Below, one piece after another: positions 25,501 to 36,820 of a DNA stretch of 64,000 nt (position 1 is the first letter of the stretch; every line of letters starts with the position of its first letter). The position numbers and the translations under genes are program-made. The notes under the pieces were generated by a model that worked only from the letters and a program-made list of their open reading frames with translations, was not told the origin of the DNA and made no database searches. The stretch is from positions 5,410,761 to 5,474,760 of the forward strand of contig NC_084889.1 in assembly GCF_958979055.1 (NCBI RefSeq), given 5' to 3'. This stretch comes from Alnus glutinosa (Eukaryota > Streptophyta > Magnoliopsida > Fagales > Betulaceae).

Positions 25501-26955
25501 TTTCGCAATATTTGTAGTTTATTAATGAAGTGACTTGTGGATCTTGGCTTTGTGGATAAAATATGAGCTAACTGAGGTGGCTGTGCTCCCTCAGTTTGTT
25601 GAAGGCAGTACTGAAGCCATCCAGCCTACCCCAAAAACTAGGCTTTTAGTTTCTCTGGTGACAACTATTAGCCGATCACTATTTTCTGAACTGATTCCCA
25701 TACTCGTAGATGTTTTTTTGATAAGTATTCAATTTCATTAAAAACGGTGCACCGTAAGTACACGAGATATGTAAGAAAAATGCCAAATAAACGTGATGAA
25801 GTTTTTATTTTATTTTATTTTTATGTTTAAAGAAAAAATTAAAAATATTGTGGTGTTTTGGAAAATGCTATTCTATTTCTCCAGGGATAGCTATTTCTCA
25901 ATTTTTTTAGAGGAATAGGTAATGATGCACAACCAAATAATAGAATAGCTATTCCATTCTTGTCTAACATGTCCTTAATTTGAAATTGGATTTATATGCC
26001 CCTGATGACAACTTCACTCCCAAGTTTCTCTACCATTTTACTCAAAAGTTCTTCTATCACCCAGACATGAGTTTATATTTGAGATGATCTTTGATTGTTG
26101 AAGTGATAATTATGATATTCAAATAAGATAACAAAAAATTGCACAAGGTTTTTGGTAATATTGTTTGAATGACATGCACTTTATCTTTAAGCAGGCCCCA
26201 GGAAGTAGTCATATTCATTGTTGGAGGGACAACATATGAAGAGTCACGTTCTGTTGCTCTACAAAATGCCAGCAATTCTGGAATTCGTTTTGTACTTGGT
26301 GGTTCTGTGGTTCTGAATTCTAAGAGGTATGTTTCCGAATCATCAATTCCATTTTGATGGAGGTACGTATGTAATAGGCATAACAGAAGTTCGCTATTGC
26401 TTTGCTCACTGTGCTTCATGCTTGGTGCAGTAGCATTAAATTTAGATTCTAATTTATATGGCCCGCATCTTTCTTGCATGAGTTGCAAAATTGATATAGG
26501 TGTTGTAGGTTAGCTTGCATCAAGTTGTTTCAACTCTTTGTGAAACTCTGTTCTGCTTGGGGATTTGGATTTGGCATTATCATCCCCTGTGGGTTGCATC
26601 CATTCTATGGCTTCTGGCTTCTACAAGTTTTAGAAGTAGCCAAAATTTTAAAGTTCCATATCCTGACCAAGCATGTAGAACGGAGGGTTGTTATAAGTAG
26701 ACAGCTAACATATAAATTTAGTCACACCCTATAGAAAATAAATCCGAATACAAATATTCCTAAATTTAGACTAGGATTCGATTTGGTTATATGGTGATGA
26801 GTTGCGGCTGGTTTAGTCAATTGGAGCCTACTTACGTGGAACTATCCTTTACACAATACATTTCTCTGATCCAGTCATTTTGGCCGAAATGCAGATTTCT
26901 GAAGGACTTGGAAGAAGCTCAGAGGATAGCTCGTCCTAGCACTACTGTGCTTTGA
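16505..26955 (+). CDS. VPS45: VPS45, Sec1/Munc18 vesicle-fusion regulator
   Basis: Thirteen exons: 16505-16594, 17234-17435, 17552-17631, 18074-18301, 18403-18528, 18648-18728, 18819-18960, 19076-19254, 24042-24197, 24336-24443, 24520-24641, 26195-26326, 26895-26955. They total 1707 nt and encode 568 aa, about the length of plant VPS45. Recognisable blocks are [91 protein letters not shown]-like [44 protein letters not shown] and a short tail ending RPSTTVL. SM proteins bind syntaxins; VPS45 acts with SYP4/TLG2-type syntaxins at the trans-Golgi network and endosomes for vacuolar sorting. No frame breaks are seen. Intron 8 is 4.8 kb and transposon-rich. Confidence 0.96.
17650..17706 (+). repeat. 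Tail-only retroinsertion with 14-bp target duplication
   Basis: AATACTGTACTGCT occurs at 17650-17663 and again at 17693-17706. Between them are only about 29 bases, AACTTATC followed by an A run and TCAA. The ACTTATCAAAA terminus equals the 3' end of the LINE family in this window. It lies in VPS45 intron 3. Confidence 0.7.
19376..19660 (-). mobile_element. LINE fragment with reverse-transcriptase C-terminus and 3' UTR
   Basis: The minus strand encodes [18 protein letters not shown] and then stops after a few residues, the characteristic end of plant LINE polymerases (WxLWRERNxRxFED). About 190 bp of 3' UTR with GGAGTTCTCTTGTGTACTT follow, then TTATAAAAAAAATTA near 19380. It is 5'-truncated and antisense to VPS45. 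Confidence 0.7.
20455..21030. mobile_element. Non-autonomous DNA transposon-like repeat
   Basis: The left end GTTTGTTTTGACGTAAAAAG and the reverse complement of the right end (CATTTACTTTGACGTAAAAC) are inverted repeats that continue with TTTTTGAG and a run of T-rich matches. A C-rich insert of about 160 bp (20640-20800) lies inside and is unlike the rest. No target duplication was resolved, and the superfamily is not certain. Confidence 0.5.
21712..22182 (-). mobile_element. LINE 3' region with short open frame (copy 3)
   Basis: The minus strand first encodes a 90-residue frame (22182-21910), including [21 protein letters not shown] and [16 protein letters not shown], ending GKAHMM. A 3' UTR of about 190 bp follows with GTTGTTCCTGTGTACGTAGG and GCGCCTTACGCTTTCA, then a terminus CTTACTTATCAAAAAG. 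The same coding tail and UTR recur at 50283-50545, which establishes one family. The 5' part is missing. It lies antisense in VPS45 intron 8. Confidence 0.75.
23141..23214. repeat. (GA)n microsatellite and poly(C) tract
   Basis: GA repeats at 23141-23166 are followed by a C run of about 19 bases at 23195-23213, both in VPS45 intron 8. Confidence 0.8.
23335..23379 (+). repeat. Tail-only retroinsertion with 13-bp target duplication
   Basis: ACATATACAGCCT occurs at 23335-23347 and 23367-23379. Only CACTACTTAT plus an A run lies between them. It lies in VPS45 intron 8. Confidence 0.65.
25711..25790 (-). mobile_element. Short LINE 3'-end fragment (copy 4, diverged)
   Basis: The plus strand shows GTTTTTTTGATAAGTA, then TTCATTAAAAACGGTGCACCGTAAGTACACG, a diverged form of the family's 3' block, in VPS45 intron 11. 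It is antisense, as are the other copies. Confidence 0.45.
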
Positions 26956-28270
26956 AGCCTGCCATGCGTCTTGAGAGTCAGTTGGGTAATTATTTGCGGC
27001 TTTATACCGGGATTTTGACTTAGTGACTGGCAGTGGTAAGATTGTTTATGAATATTGGAAATAGGAGCTTGATGAGGGCTCATCGGAATCATACCACTTT
27101 TCCTGCACAAGACACATTCAATATTAACCAATTTGCATAGGAATGATAGCTGAATAGGTTTTAAGAAGACTAAAATCGTTGACAAAAATGGACCCCCCCT
27201 CCCCCCACAAAAAAAAAAAAAAAAAAGAAGAGAAATTAGAGAGCATAACAGGAAAGAAAGTGATTCATGGGAACCAATTTTAAACTTTGGCAAAAAAAAA
27301 AATTGTAAAAATAATATACAAAAAGTTACTTTAATTTTTGTGTACATGCTTGTTGATATATCCATTTGTAGTTATATATATTGTGAAAAGTAACAATTGA
27401 GGATATAGTTGAGCTGTGGATTTTATTTTTACTTTGGCAATCAATGATCTGGTTACACGGGAAGTTTTTTTGAATATTGTGTGTATATAAACCAGGTACT
27501 GAAATTCTTTGCCATTTGGGATGTTACATACACTTTGATCGGGAAATCATATTTTATTTTTGCTGGTTGCAGTGGATCATACTCCTGCTCATTTTGATTG
27601 GCATTGTTCCAATTTTGTCAATTCATTCCTGACCATCCAAATTTTGTGAATGAAGCTAGCCAAATTTCATTAACTTTGCTTGCTTTTCCTGTATGCAACA
27701 CCTCACGGTAGAAAATCTTCGTATTACCATGTGGCTAGTGTACTACACTTAGCCAACATGGCCCATTGGGCCCAAAACCCATCTAAGACTTGTCACTTAA
27801 TTACTTAATAAAATTTGAATCAAACAATCTCCCAACTCCCAAGCATGTGTTTGGATAGAAACTTTCTAAGTTTAATCAAAGCTTTTTCTTGATGCAATTT
27901 ATGAGAAATACTTAATTTCTTGAAATAGTTTTAACTCCACCTAAAGGACTATTGCTTCTAAATGTTTTAAGACTTGAAAGAAAAAATTTATATGAGGTTT
28001 TTGGCCATAAAAGTTTCTGACCTAACCCAAATCCATGCTCATGACTCATTTTAAAATTTTCATATCATTTAACAACTATGAACTTTAGATATGAAATTCC
28101 AAATAAAAAACCCTTATTAAAGAGGTCAATGTGAAGCTCTCAATTTTAAAGGACAAATATTTTCTAGAAAAATGAACATATTTGGTAAATATAGACTTAA
28201 ATGTGTTTTGAGGTCATAGAACTATCATCTTATTAAATTATGCATTTTGACTACTAAATGACTTCTTCTT

Positions 28271-28303
28271 CTTTTTTTTTTTTTCTTTTTTTTTTTCTTT
28301 CTT

Positions 28304-28365
<62 letters not shown>
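28271..28365. repeat. Long T-rich tract
   Basis: About 95 bases of T with a few C interruptions, ending in a pure run. It may be a poly(A) tail seen from the opposite strand, or an assembly-sensitive homopolymer. Confidence 0.8.
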
Positions 28366-28367
<2 letters not shown>

Positions 28368-29734
28368 ATTAAAACATCGTGATGTTCATATATTCATATA
28401 CTTGGCTATTTACAAAACCCATAGTCTTCTACGATAAAAGTCAAAGTATTTTAAGAAAGAAGATGCATATGTTAGGTAGGTTTAGCTATTACGCAAGTTT
28501 TTTTTTTATGACTTTTTCTTTTCCTTTCTATTCAAATGAAGAAATGGTATCTTATGACTTTATTTGATAAGGCTTTACCAAGTCCTTTTTAAGGGTAAAG
28601 ATGCGTAAAATAAAAAATTTGAAACAAATTTTTTATTAACTTTTGTGCCTTCAAAAAATCAGGCGTCATGGTGCCTTGGTAAAAATTTAGCTTAGGAAAA
28701 AAAAAAAAAAAAAAAAAAAACTTGGTAAAAACTTAAGTCATAACTTTAATTTCCTTTAATTTTCATTTAAAAAAAAAAAAAAAAATTTGTGCATAAGCTA
28801 AAGGTTGTCTAATACAACTTATTGAAAAAGTAATTTTTGAAATTTTTTGAACAAAAGGTGCTTTTTTAAAAACAAACACCCTCCCCAATTTTCGAAAAAA
28901 CTCTTTTAATTTAAGAATATTAAAGAAAACGCTTTTGAACAACATGCATATGTACCAAACGCCCGAAATCTCTTTTAATTTAAAAACATGTCTTTTGACT
29001 TAGAAATTATATACCTACCAAAACTCTAATTATATAATGAGATATTCTATGTTGACTTTGTAAAAGCACAACTCATTATTATTTTTGTTTTTACTTGATC
29101 ATTATACCACAAAAATTGAAAAAAAAAAAAAAAAAAACTAAAATCTTCGGATACAAAAATTATCCTAAAACTCATTGTGGTAGACCTTTTTGTATCATCT
29201 CTCTCTAATTTCATCTATTTTTCTAATAGAATCTCTATAGAATTGTAATTTCATCCCTTACATTAAAAAATAAAAAGTGTGGCCACAATTCCCCTATAAG
29301 GGGCAGCCACCCCTACAAGATGAGGGTGGCCACACTTTCCTTACGAGGAACGGCCTTCCCATCACTCATCAGATGTGAGTGCTTGGCGCCTTGGCCACCC
29401 TTATGTGAAGGAAGGCCACCTTCACTGCATGAGAGAAAACCTCCTCCCCTATTAGGGGAGCCCCTAAAAAAAAAAAAAAAAAAATTAAATAAATCAAATT
29501 AATATTAACCTACTTAATTTTATATTCATATTTCAATATGTTCGGTAGTTCACCCACGATCCTAATAGGGTCGGTTGTCACCTTAATTGAGAGGAAAAAA
29601 AAAAGGAAACGACGTAAAAGGCTTTTTTTTTTTCTTCGGTAGCAAGTAAAACCTGCGCGCACCCTTACCGTCATCTGCCTGGAGCCACCCAATATGCACA
29701 ATTCACAGTCACAGACGTACATCGATCATACACA

Positions 29735-30930
29735 TAGACAGAGAGAGAGAGAGAGAGATGTGACTAAATTTGATTGCATATTGGAGAATCATGCAAATGG
29801 GCAAAATGTAGGCAAGCAAAATCTGGCTAGTTTTCACATCATGGAAATGGGAAAGAAATAGGGAAGCAGAACCTGCAAAGTTACACGTCTCACCGGCGCC
29901 TTTCCGACATTTGGAATGATGAAACCCCCGCTTAGAAACTTGTCTGATCAGAGGAAGCAAGGAGTTGAGGGTAAGTACCAATGAATGGTAGAGCCGTAGA
30001 GGCAGAGGCCCCCCACCATTAACAATACCAACCCACCACCCCATTAATGGTAAACATTAAAGAGTTCCCATCATTTCTATCTTCTACGCGTCCAATCCGG
30101 ATCCTAATATAGACAAAATGGGTTTTCATATTGAATTCGGATTGAGTATTACTTCCATCACCTGCTGCTACTAAAAGTGAGGCTAGAAGATTAGACATGA
30201 ATTTTCACATTGAAGAGTGTACCTAACTCCCCCCCTCTCTCTCTCTCTCTGATCATCCCCTCATGCTTTTTGTTGCACACAGAGAGAGAGAGAGAGAGAG
30301 AGGCCTGAGTCTGACTGACTAAGATTGCGTACTCAAGTATGATGCAAAAGCTTAAAACCTGCCAAGATTTCACATCATATACCAGCACCTCGGGGATTTC
30401 AAATGATGAAAGCCTCTTATAACACGCGTCTGATAACAGGAACCAGCACCCCATTGATGATAACAGGAACCAGCACCCCATTGATGACAAGTTTTAAAAG
30501 ATTCCAATTATTTGCCTCCAATCTAATCCTAGATTAGACAAAAATGGGTTTTCGAGTTGAATTTTCGTTGCTATTTTAGGTACTACTTTAGCTGCTGCGC
30601 GCTGGAAGTGATCGAGGACGGTGAAGACCCCATGAATTTTCTCAAAACTCTCTCGGATTCCCTGGTTTGTTTTGTCGCAGATCGACCATGTGAACAGTGG
30701 TAGTAAATAAATATCCCATATATCGTATCTCAAGACTGAGTACAGTGTATCCCACCGTATCTGAACATTAATCATTAACCTGCTTGTCACATCTCATTAC
30801 TAACTTTTCTAACTCATCACTTAACCAAATTTACATCTCTACAGTCTTCGATCTGTAAGGAAGATCGATAAACTACGTACAGGAGTATCAGTAACGACTA
30901 TAGAGAGAGAGAGAGAGAGAGAGAGATGCA
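29735..30930 (-). repeat. Imperfect tandem segments with CT microsatellites
   Basis: Three GA/CT runs (29741-29758, 30281-30301, 30901-30926) are each adjoined by related sequence. Two units share TTTCACATCAT, GATGAAA.CC, CCCATTAATG/CCCATTGATG and AGACAAAA.TGGGTTTTC. Unit length is roughly 540-620 bp. A 22-bp piece, AACAGGAACCAGCACCCCAT plus two bases, is itself doubled near 30433-30482. The function is unknown; it could be a decayed duplicated exon-promoter segment. Confidence 0.5.
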
Positions 30931-30977
30931 AGGTGCAACATAGTTTGAGAATCCAACTGCATAATGCCTACCTGTTT

Positions 30978-31026
30978 AATATGTGGTTAAGCTACTTATA
31001 AAAAAAAAAAAATATGTGGTTAAGCT
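30978..31026 (+). repeat. Tail-only retroinsertion with 16-bp target duplication
   Basis: AATATGTGGTTAAGCT occurs at 30978-30993 and 31011-31026. The 17 bases between are ACTTATA followed by ten A. Confidence 0.7.
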
Positions 31027-31411
31027 TTTTTAATACCTATTAATTTCTCAATCATTAATATATTCTATTACAAGAAATGATATTAATGATTTATCTAAAC
31101 CTAAACTAATAGACAAAATCTTATAAAGTTGAAATTAAATAACACAATCTTATTTATCTAAAGCCTATCTCTTGCTTAATTAACAATCCTATTCCTATAT
31201 ATATATATATATCTTACCACAAATTAAGGTTACCGTGTGGACCAAGTTATACTGTTAATGGTATTAAATATTTATAATAACCTTAAACTTGCTTGGATAA
31301 TGGATGATGCAATGTTTGGTAAGCTTTTTAAAAAATATTTTTCTCTTCTCAATCGTAAAAACACACTTTTCATAAAATAATTTTCAAATCAAACACTTTT
31401 CCAAATAACTA

Positions 31412-31712
<301 letters not shown>

Positions 31713-31819
31713 CGAAGAATTAAAAAGAAATACGTGACAAGCTCTAATATACATGTTGGGGTGACAGCATAACCACCCATCTTCGTTGGAGATAGCCGTG
31801 TGACCACCATTTCTCCTCC

Positions 31820-33427
31820 TTTGAGGGTAGGTGTCTTCTCCTCAGCTCTCTAGTTTTCTTTAATTTATTTATTTATTTCAAAATAAACATGTTTAATGTT
31901 TGTCACTAAACACTAAAAAATTTATAAAACAATTTTTTTTGTTTGAATCCCAAAATAATTCTTTTCAAATGTAAACCCTACAAAAATAAATAAAAAAACA
32001 GTTTTTAACTCTATCATATTAAATAAATAAATAATATCAATTTTACGAATAAAATTTAAAATTTACATATTTAATGATGTTAATCATGATACCATTATTA
32101 TCACATCTTTTAAAAAATTTAAATAAAATAAAATTATGTAATGCATTAACTTTAAATCAAATAAATACACCTTGGTTTCAAATAAAATGGAGAAACCCTT
32201 GTCCCATATGACAAAGCTTTTAACAATGGAGAAGCGCATGGGAAATCGAGAATTAAGAGAAATGAATGCCTTCGTGAATGTCCTGACTTGGAGCGCAAGT
32301 CTCTCTGTGTCTCTCTTTCTCGCTTTAATGAAAAAAATTAATTCCAGCATGAATGGCTCGTTGGATCAAAGGGAAAGAGAGTTTTGACAATTAGGCAAAG
32401 AGAAGAAAAGTATACAGAGGGAAAGAGAGTTTTGTTTTGGCATTAATAAGCAATCCGCCAGAAACCCAGGACAATAAATAGGCGGAAACAAGAAACAAGA
32501 AACAAGGAAAATAAATAAAGAAAGAAAAAAACGCGTGACATTAATTTTAACATTAAAAAATTAATCTGCTTAATTTACTTCTAAACTCTATATTTAATTA
32601 GGCAGCTCATGACCTCAAAGAGAAATGTAGCAGCAGCAGCCAATATCTCTCTCACTTAGTCACTTGTTGCTGTCGGTTTATATATGACCAAAAAGAAAAT
32701 ATATATTTATATATATCCTAACACAAAATTACAAGATATTAATCAGTAACATATAAGCATATATTATTAAAGTTGATTAGCGTAAAAGGCAAGAATATAT
32801 AGGACAAATTCACTGCTACGAGACTGTAATTATCGAATAATTTATAGCTAGTATATACTATTTTTACCGATTTATTTTAACTCAAAAGCTTCTCCTTTTC
32901 TTGTAAACAATATGATTTGAACTTTTTTTAAAATAGTTTTCAGAAAGAAATAAAAAAAATGTGTTGTCTAAGATAATTTATCTTATTTTAATCCCATGCG
33001 TCACGCAAGTGTCAAAATCGCCCTTTTTTGTAAGTTGGCAACTGGCAAGCATATCAGTAGCAAGACTATTTCTCACATTAGAAAAGCAATTGAAGTTGAG
33101 ATCTTTGTAGTTTCCTCTTATCCTCGGTACTAACACGCCTTTGCTACTACATTTTCAAGATTTTTGATCTATATGAGAGGATGAACAGAATACTACTAGC
33201 TACTATGGTCCCAAAGACAAAAAAAAATTGACTCAAAATTCACAGAAAAGGACAAAAACCTCCATTGATTTAGCAGCAATTGATATCCCGTGTTTTAAAA
33301 AAGGGAGGGCTGGACAAAACTCAAGCACTGCACCACTTATACTTGTTCTAAAGGCTGCAAAATTGGGGATATGATGCCCATGATCTGCTAAACTTGGAGG
33401 AACATGGCGTGTTAGCACTTCGTTTCT
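31820..33427. other. AT-rich intergenic spacer
   Basis: No gene, RNA or clear transposon is recognised. It contains short A/T-rich runs and TATATA stretches near 32700. The last part is probably the 3' UTR of the first DUF506 gene. Confidence 0.5.
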
Positions 33428-34330
33428 TCACTCACCCACACCCAAATCTATGTTGGGGGAGACATTGACTTTCTTGTAGTCTTCAGAAAGCCACTTGGAC
33501 TGCATGTAGCTGGCTTTTCTCCATGGAGGAATGTGGAGGCCCCTCTGTTTCAGAGATTGCCCTGCTGCTGAGCAGAGCAGAGAGATTATCTTCTTGAGCT
33601 TTTCTTCAGTGCCCACAAAGACCGAAGGGATTGTGTTGGTGAGCTCCTTGTAGGTTGCTGTAGGCCTTGCCAGTTCAAAGTGAGACCGAAAATCAATGTC
33701 TACTATAAGCCTTGTTGGTTTCTGATCATCATTACTGTCTCTCACCATGACATCGATATATTCATAATCACCTGAGAATTGCAAATCTTCAACAAAGAAA
33801 CCCACTAAATATCAGAAATTGGGTCTTCAGAGAGAGAGAGAGAGAGAGAGAGAAGAGAAGAGAGAAAGACGATACCTTTGGTGCGACTAAAAGTGCAAAC
33901 GGAAGAAGTTTTACAGAGAGAAGCTTCATAACCATCCATTTTCAGTCTTCTCACTAACCATTTCTTCACGCTAGAAGGTTCCCCTGCAATTCCCATTTCC
34001 CTCACATGCATCAAGAGTTTCTCAAGAACCCCAGCCTCAGTCTCCGAGGCGCTTCGAAGGATCTCCTGAGCAAAACGCAAAAGATAAGGAGAATCAGACC
34101 AAGAGAGCAAATAAAATAAGAAAACTGGAAAATACATGAATTAATTCTTTTGAGAGAGAAGGATTTGAAGTTGTAGGCGATCGACACACACACACCTGTA
34201 AGGCGAGATACGGAAGCTGATCATTGTGAGAAAGAGCTTTTGAAGATGGAGCTGAGATGGGAGAGGCGGACTCTGATTCAATGAAGTCTCTGACCATTTG
34301 AAGCAGTTCTTCTTCTGTTATGCTATCCAT
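33428..34330 (-). CDS. DUF506 (PDDEXK_6) family protein, copy A
   Basis: Three exons on the minus strand: 34330-34196, 34065-33876 and 33771-33428 (135+190+344 = 669 nt, 222 aa). Motifs shared with the tandem copy at 40842-41712 are SPISAPSSK, KMDGYEASLCKTS, YEYIDVMVRD, RLIVDIDFRSHFE, ELTNTIPSVFVG, IISLLCSAA, PPWRKASYM and KWLSEDYKKV. Pfam places DUF506 in the PD-(D/E)XK nuclease-like group; the acidic residues in LIVDIDF could belong to that fold, but nuclease activity is not established. Some members respond to phosphate or stress. Intron 2 starts with a CT-rich run that becomes a (CT)n microsatellite. The protein is at the short end of the family; the start is set by homology with copy B. 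Confidence 0.9.
33828..33856. repeat. (GA)n microsatellite in intron 2 of DUF506 copy A
   Basis: A GA run lies inside the short second intron. The equivalent intron of copy B also has a GA run (41245-41272), so it predates the duplication or arose twice at the same place. Confidence 0.8.
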
Positions 34331-34484
34331 ATTCCTTCTGTTTCTTCAGAGGAGGTAAGAGTTTGCACAGCAGGCTTTTTGTTTCTGTTTATGTAATTAT
34401 ATATATATATATATATATATGCTCTTTTTTTTTTTTTCTTTTTTTTTTTGACATGTATATATAAATGCTGTTGAGTGTTGAATC

Positions 34485-34520
34485 ACCGTATGAGAACAGC
34501 TTGACGTGGCGATGTTAAAA
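34485..34520 (-). promoter_or_regulatory. Conserved upstream block of DUF506 copy A
   Basis: The plus strand reads TATGAGAACAGCTTGACG, identical to the block about 95 bp upstream of copy B (41801-41818). It lies about 155 bp upstream of the copy A start codon while surrounding sequence has diverged. It contains a TTGAC core (W-box). Regulatory meaning is inferred. Confidence 0.4.
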
Positions 34521-35040
34521 CGTCATTAAAATAACAAAAACTTGGCCATCAGAAAAGACTATGTATTAATTGTCTTTTAGCTTGAGAGAATTGTTCAAAA
34601 CTTTGATTTTTTTTTTTCTTTCTTTCTAAATGATGTGGATGATCAAGTGACTCTGCCGGATAAATTTCAGATACACAATTTTGTTTGTAAGAACAATGAA
34701 TGATCGAGTAAAATTCAATTAATCGATCGATGTTGCAGTATTAACCAAACGAGTAAACTGTTTGAAGTGATAAAAGAATGGAGGAAGATGAGAACATAAT
34801 GTATTATCATTATGGCACCAATTTCCCATGCAAGAGTTGATTTCAGAGGCTTTCCTGCATGATTCATGGAGTAATACCTGAGAAAATATTGTTTCAGAGT
34901 CCAAATCTCATCGTAATTATCTTTTTGCTGTTCATGTGTGGTTATTTATTTGAATAGTTGTCTTGATACATGCGAATAAGGAGACTGTGTATCTTGAAAT
35001 AAGTTGTGCTTGCGAAGCTCCCAGCACCTTGCGAGTTAAT

Positions 35041-35085
35041 TAACCAATTATTATCTATAAAAAAATAAAAAAATAACCAATTATT
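35041..35085 (+). repeat. Tail-only retroinsertion with 12-bp target duplication
   Basis: TAACCAATTATT occurs at 35041-35052 and 35074-35085. The 21 bases between are ATCTAT followed by A-rich sequence, a variant of the ACTTAT-A(n) tail. Confidence 0.6.
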
Positions 35086-35849
35086 GAGTGGGTAAAATAT
35101 TATACTATTGCTATCCTTACCAATTACTCCTTTCGATTTCTGTTGATAAACTCTACCCCCATCGTAAACTTTGGATGTGACAAATATATAATAGATACAG
35201 TTAATAACTAATAAAGAGAATATTTTTAATTAAATAACACCTTCATCAATAATAATTTGAATGGTTGTCCGTTTGGGTGTTAAATTCAAATATTATTCGA
35301 ATTCACCGCACGAATTAAGAAGTTTAATTATGTGAGATAAAATTTAAAAAAATATAATTTATTTTTTAAAAAAGTAAAATATTATTCAAAATAATATTCA
35401 AAACAAACACACGATCAAGACTCATTGCTTGAAAGTGCAACATCGGACGACGAATTAATATTATATTTCTAAAAGAGGTGCTATATATACCAATTTTAAC
35501 CCCCCCCTCCCCCCCCACCACAAAAAAAAGAATAAATGATTAAGCAAAAGTTTTCACATCACTTTTTTAACAAATTCTTTATTGATAAAATCAATCAACC
35601 AGGGGTAATTGCTTCCTATCGGCTCTCGAGTTAGGACATGAGCAGTTGAATTCGCATCTCTCTCAGCATGTTCAATACTCTACGATCTCAGCCAGTGCAA
35701 ACCTTATTTGATTCCATCTATTATATGACCCATTTTTCAAAACCTAAAATTTAACACTTCTCAAAACTTTACTAAAAAATAGCGAGGTATTGAATATAAT
35801 GTTATATAACTGAAATTTAAACTACGAACTTATTATAATGTTTGATAAC

Positions 35850-36310
35850 TATGCATGTCACAATAATGATAACATCAATATTTTAAAAGATTTTCTTAGC
35901 AATATATTTTAACTGTAATATGAGGTTTACATAATAGCTTTAAAGGGGAAGATACTAAAATGAGCTCTCAATTATTTGTGTTGATGATATTAGTAGTGAG
36001 ATGGTTATAATAAAGGTGGAGAAACAAAATTATAATTATGAGTAGTATTAACTATCAAACATGAGCTACTTCATGTTTAGGCGGTTGTATTTCTTTGGTC
36101 AATTGAAGGATTAAATTGTTATTATCAAAGAAAATAATTTAAAAAATATTAAATGGAATTAAAATGATTCAATTTGAACATCTTCATTCCCAAGATCATT
36201 AATTTGGCCTAACTTGGGCTTTTTAGCTTTTTTCCCTCCTTGGTCCGCACTCCGCAATTTCCCATTTGATAAGGACACTATCGTCCGCTAATTCCACAAA
36301 TGACGTTGAA
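35850..36310. repeat. Dispersed intergenic duplication, unit 1
   Basis: It contains AAAAGATTTTCTTAGCAATA, TTCATTCCCAAGATCATTA, GGCCTAACTTGGGCT and GATAAGGACAC. These blocks recur in order at 38555-39190, and the last part recurs at 43200-43345. Confidence 0.6.
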
Positions 36311-36766
36311 CACATATTATAATCATATTGTAATAAATGATTATTATCTGTTATCCGCATATGAGATAATAAGTGTTTTAGGTATTGAAATTATAATTTT
36401 TGTTTCTAATAAATACAAAAATGCATTATCTATAGTTGAACATTATTATTATTATATTATCCTTGCAGATCATTTTGTCATACTTACAATTTTTTTTTTT
36501 TTTTTGAACGACTTACAAATATTGTTTTAAGTTCAAATCACACCCACAACACCATATCAGTGTTGGGATGGAAGCACGGTCCACTTAAGGACATTAAAGA
36601 AGGTGAGAATCCATGACTATGATTGCCACGCTGAGTATACCTCGGTTAATCAGTTGGTTGACATGTTTGAGACCACAAATATTATCATGGTCACAAAAAC
36701 CGCATAACCTAGTACACGGAGCATAATGATGTACATTGGCCATATTAAGAGAAAGTTTAAGTATAA

Positions 36767-36773
<7 letters not shown>

Positions 36774-36814
<41 letters not shown>
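36774..36814. repeat. (TA)n microsatellite
   Basis: About 20 AT repeats in the spacer between the DUF506 genes. Confidence 0.9.

Positions 36815-36820
<6 letters not shown>

Larger units (their letters stand above)
26956..31411. other. Region downstream of VPS45, repeat-rich, no supported gene
   Basis: The VPS45 3' UTR probably occupies the first few hundred bases. A T-rich tract of about 95 bases lies at 28271-28365. A GGCCACC-rich repeat lies at 29280-29465 (blocks GGTGGCCACAC and its complements). Imperfect tandem segments with CT/GA runs occur at 29735-30930. Several minus-strand open stretches at 29709-30790 are not recognisable and differ between copies, so I do not call genes. Confidence 0.5.

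Noticed and set aside
29709-30790. Minus-strand gene made of several open stretches
   Set aside because: No recognisable domain, parts are translated CT repeats, and the homologous tandem copies do not keep the same frame.
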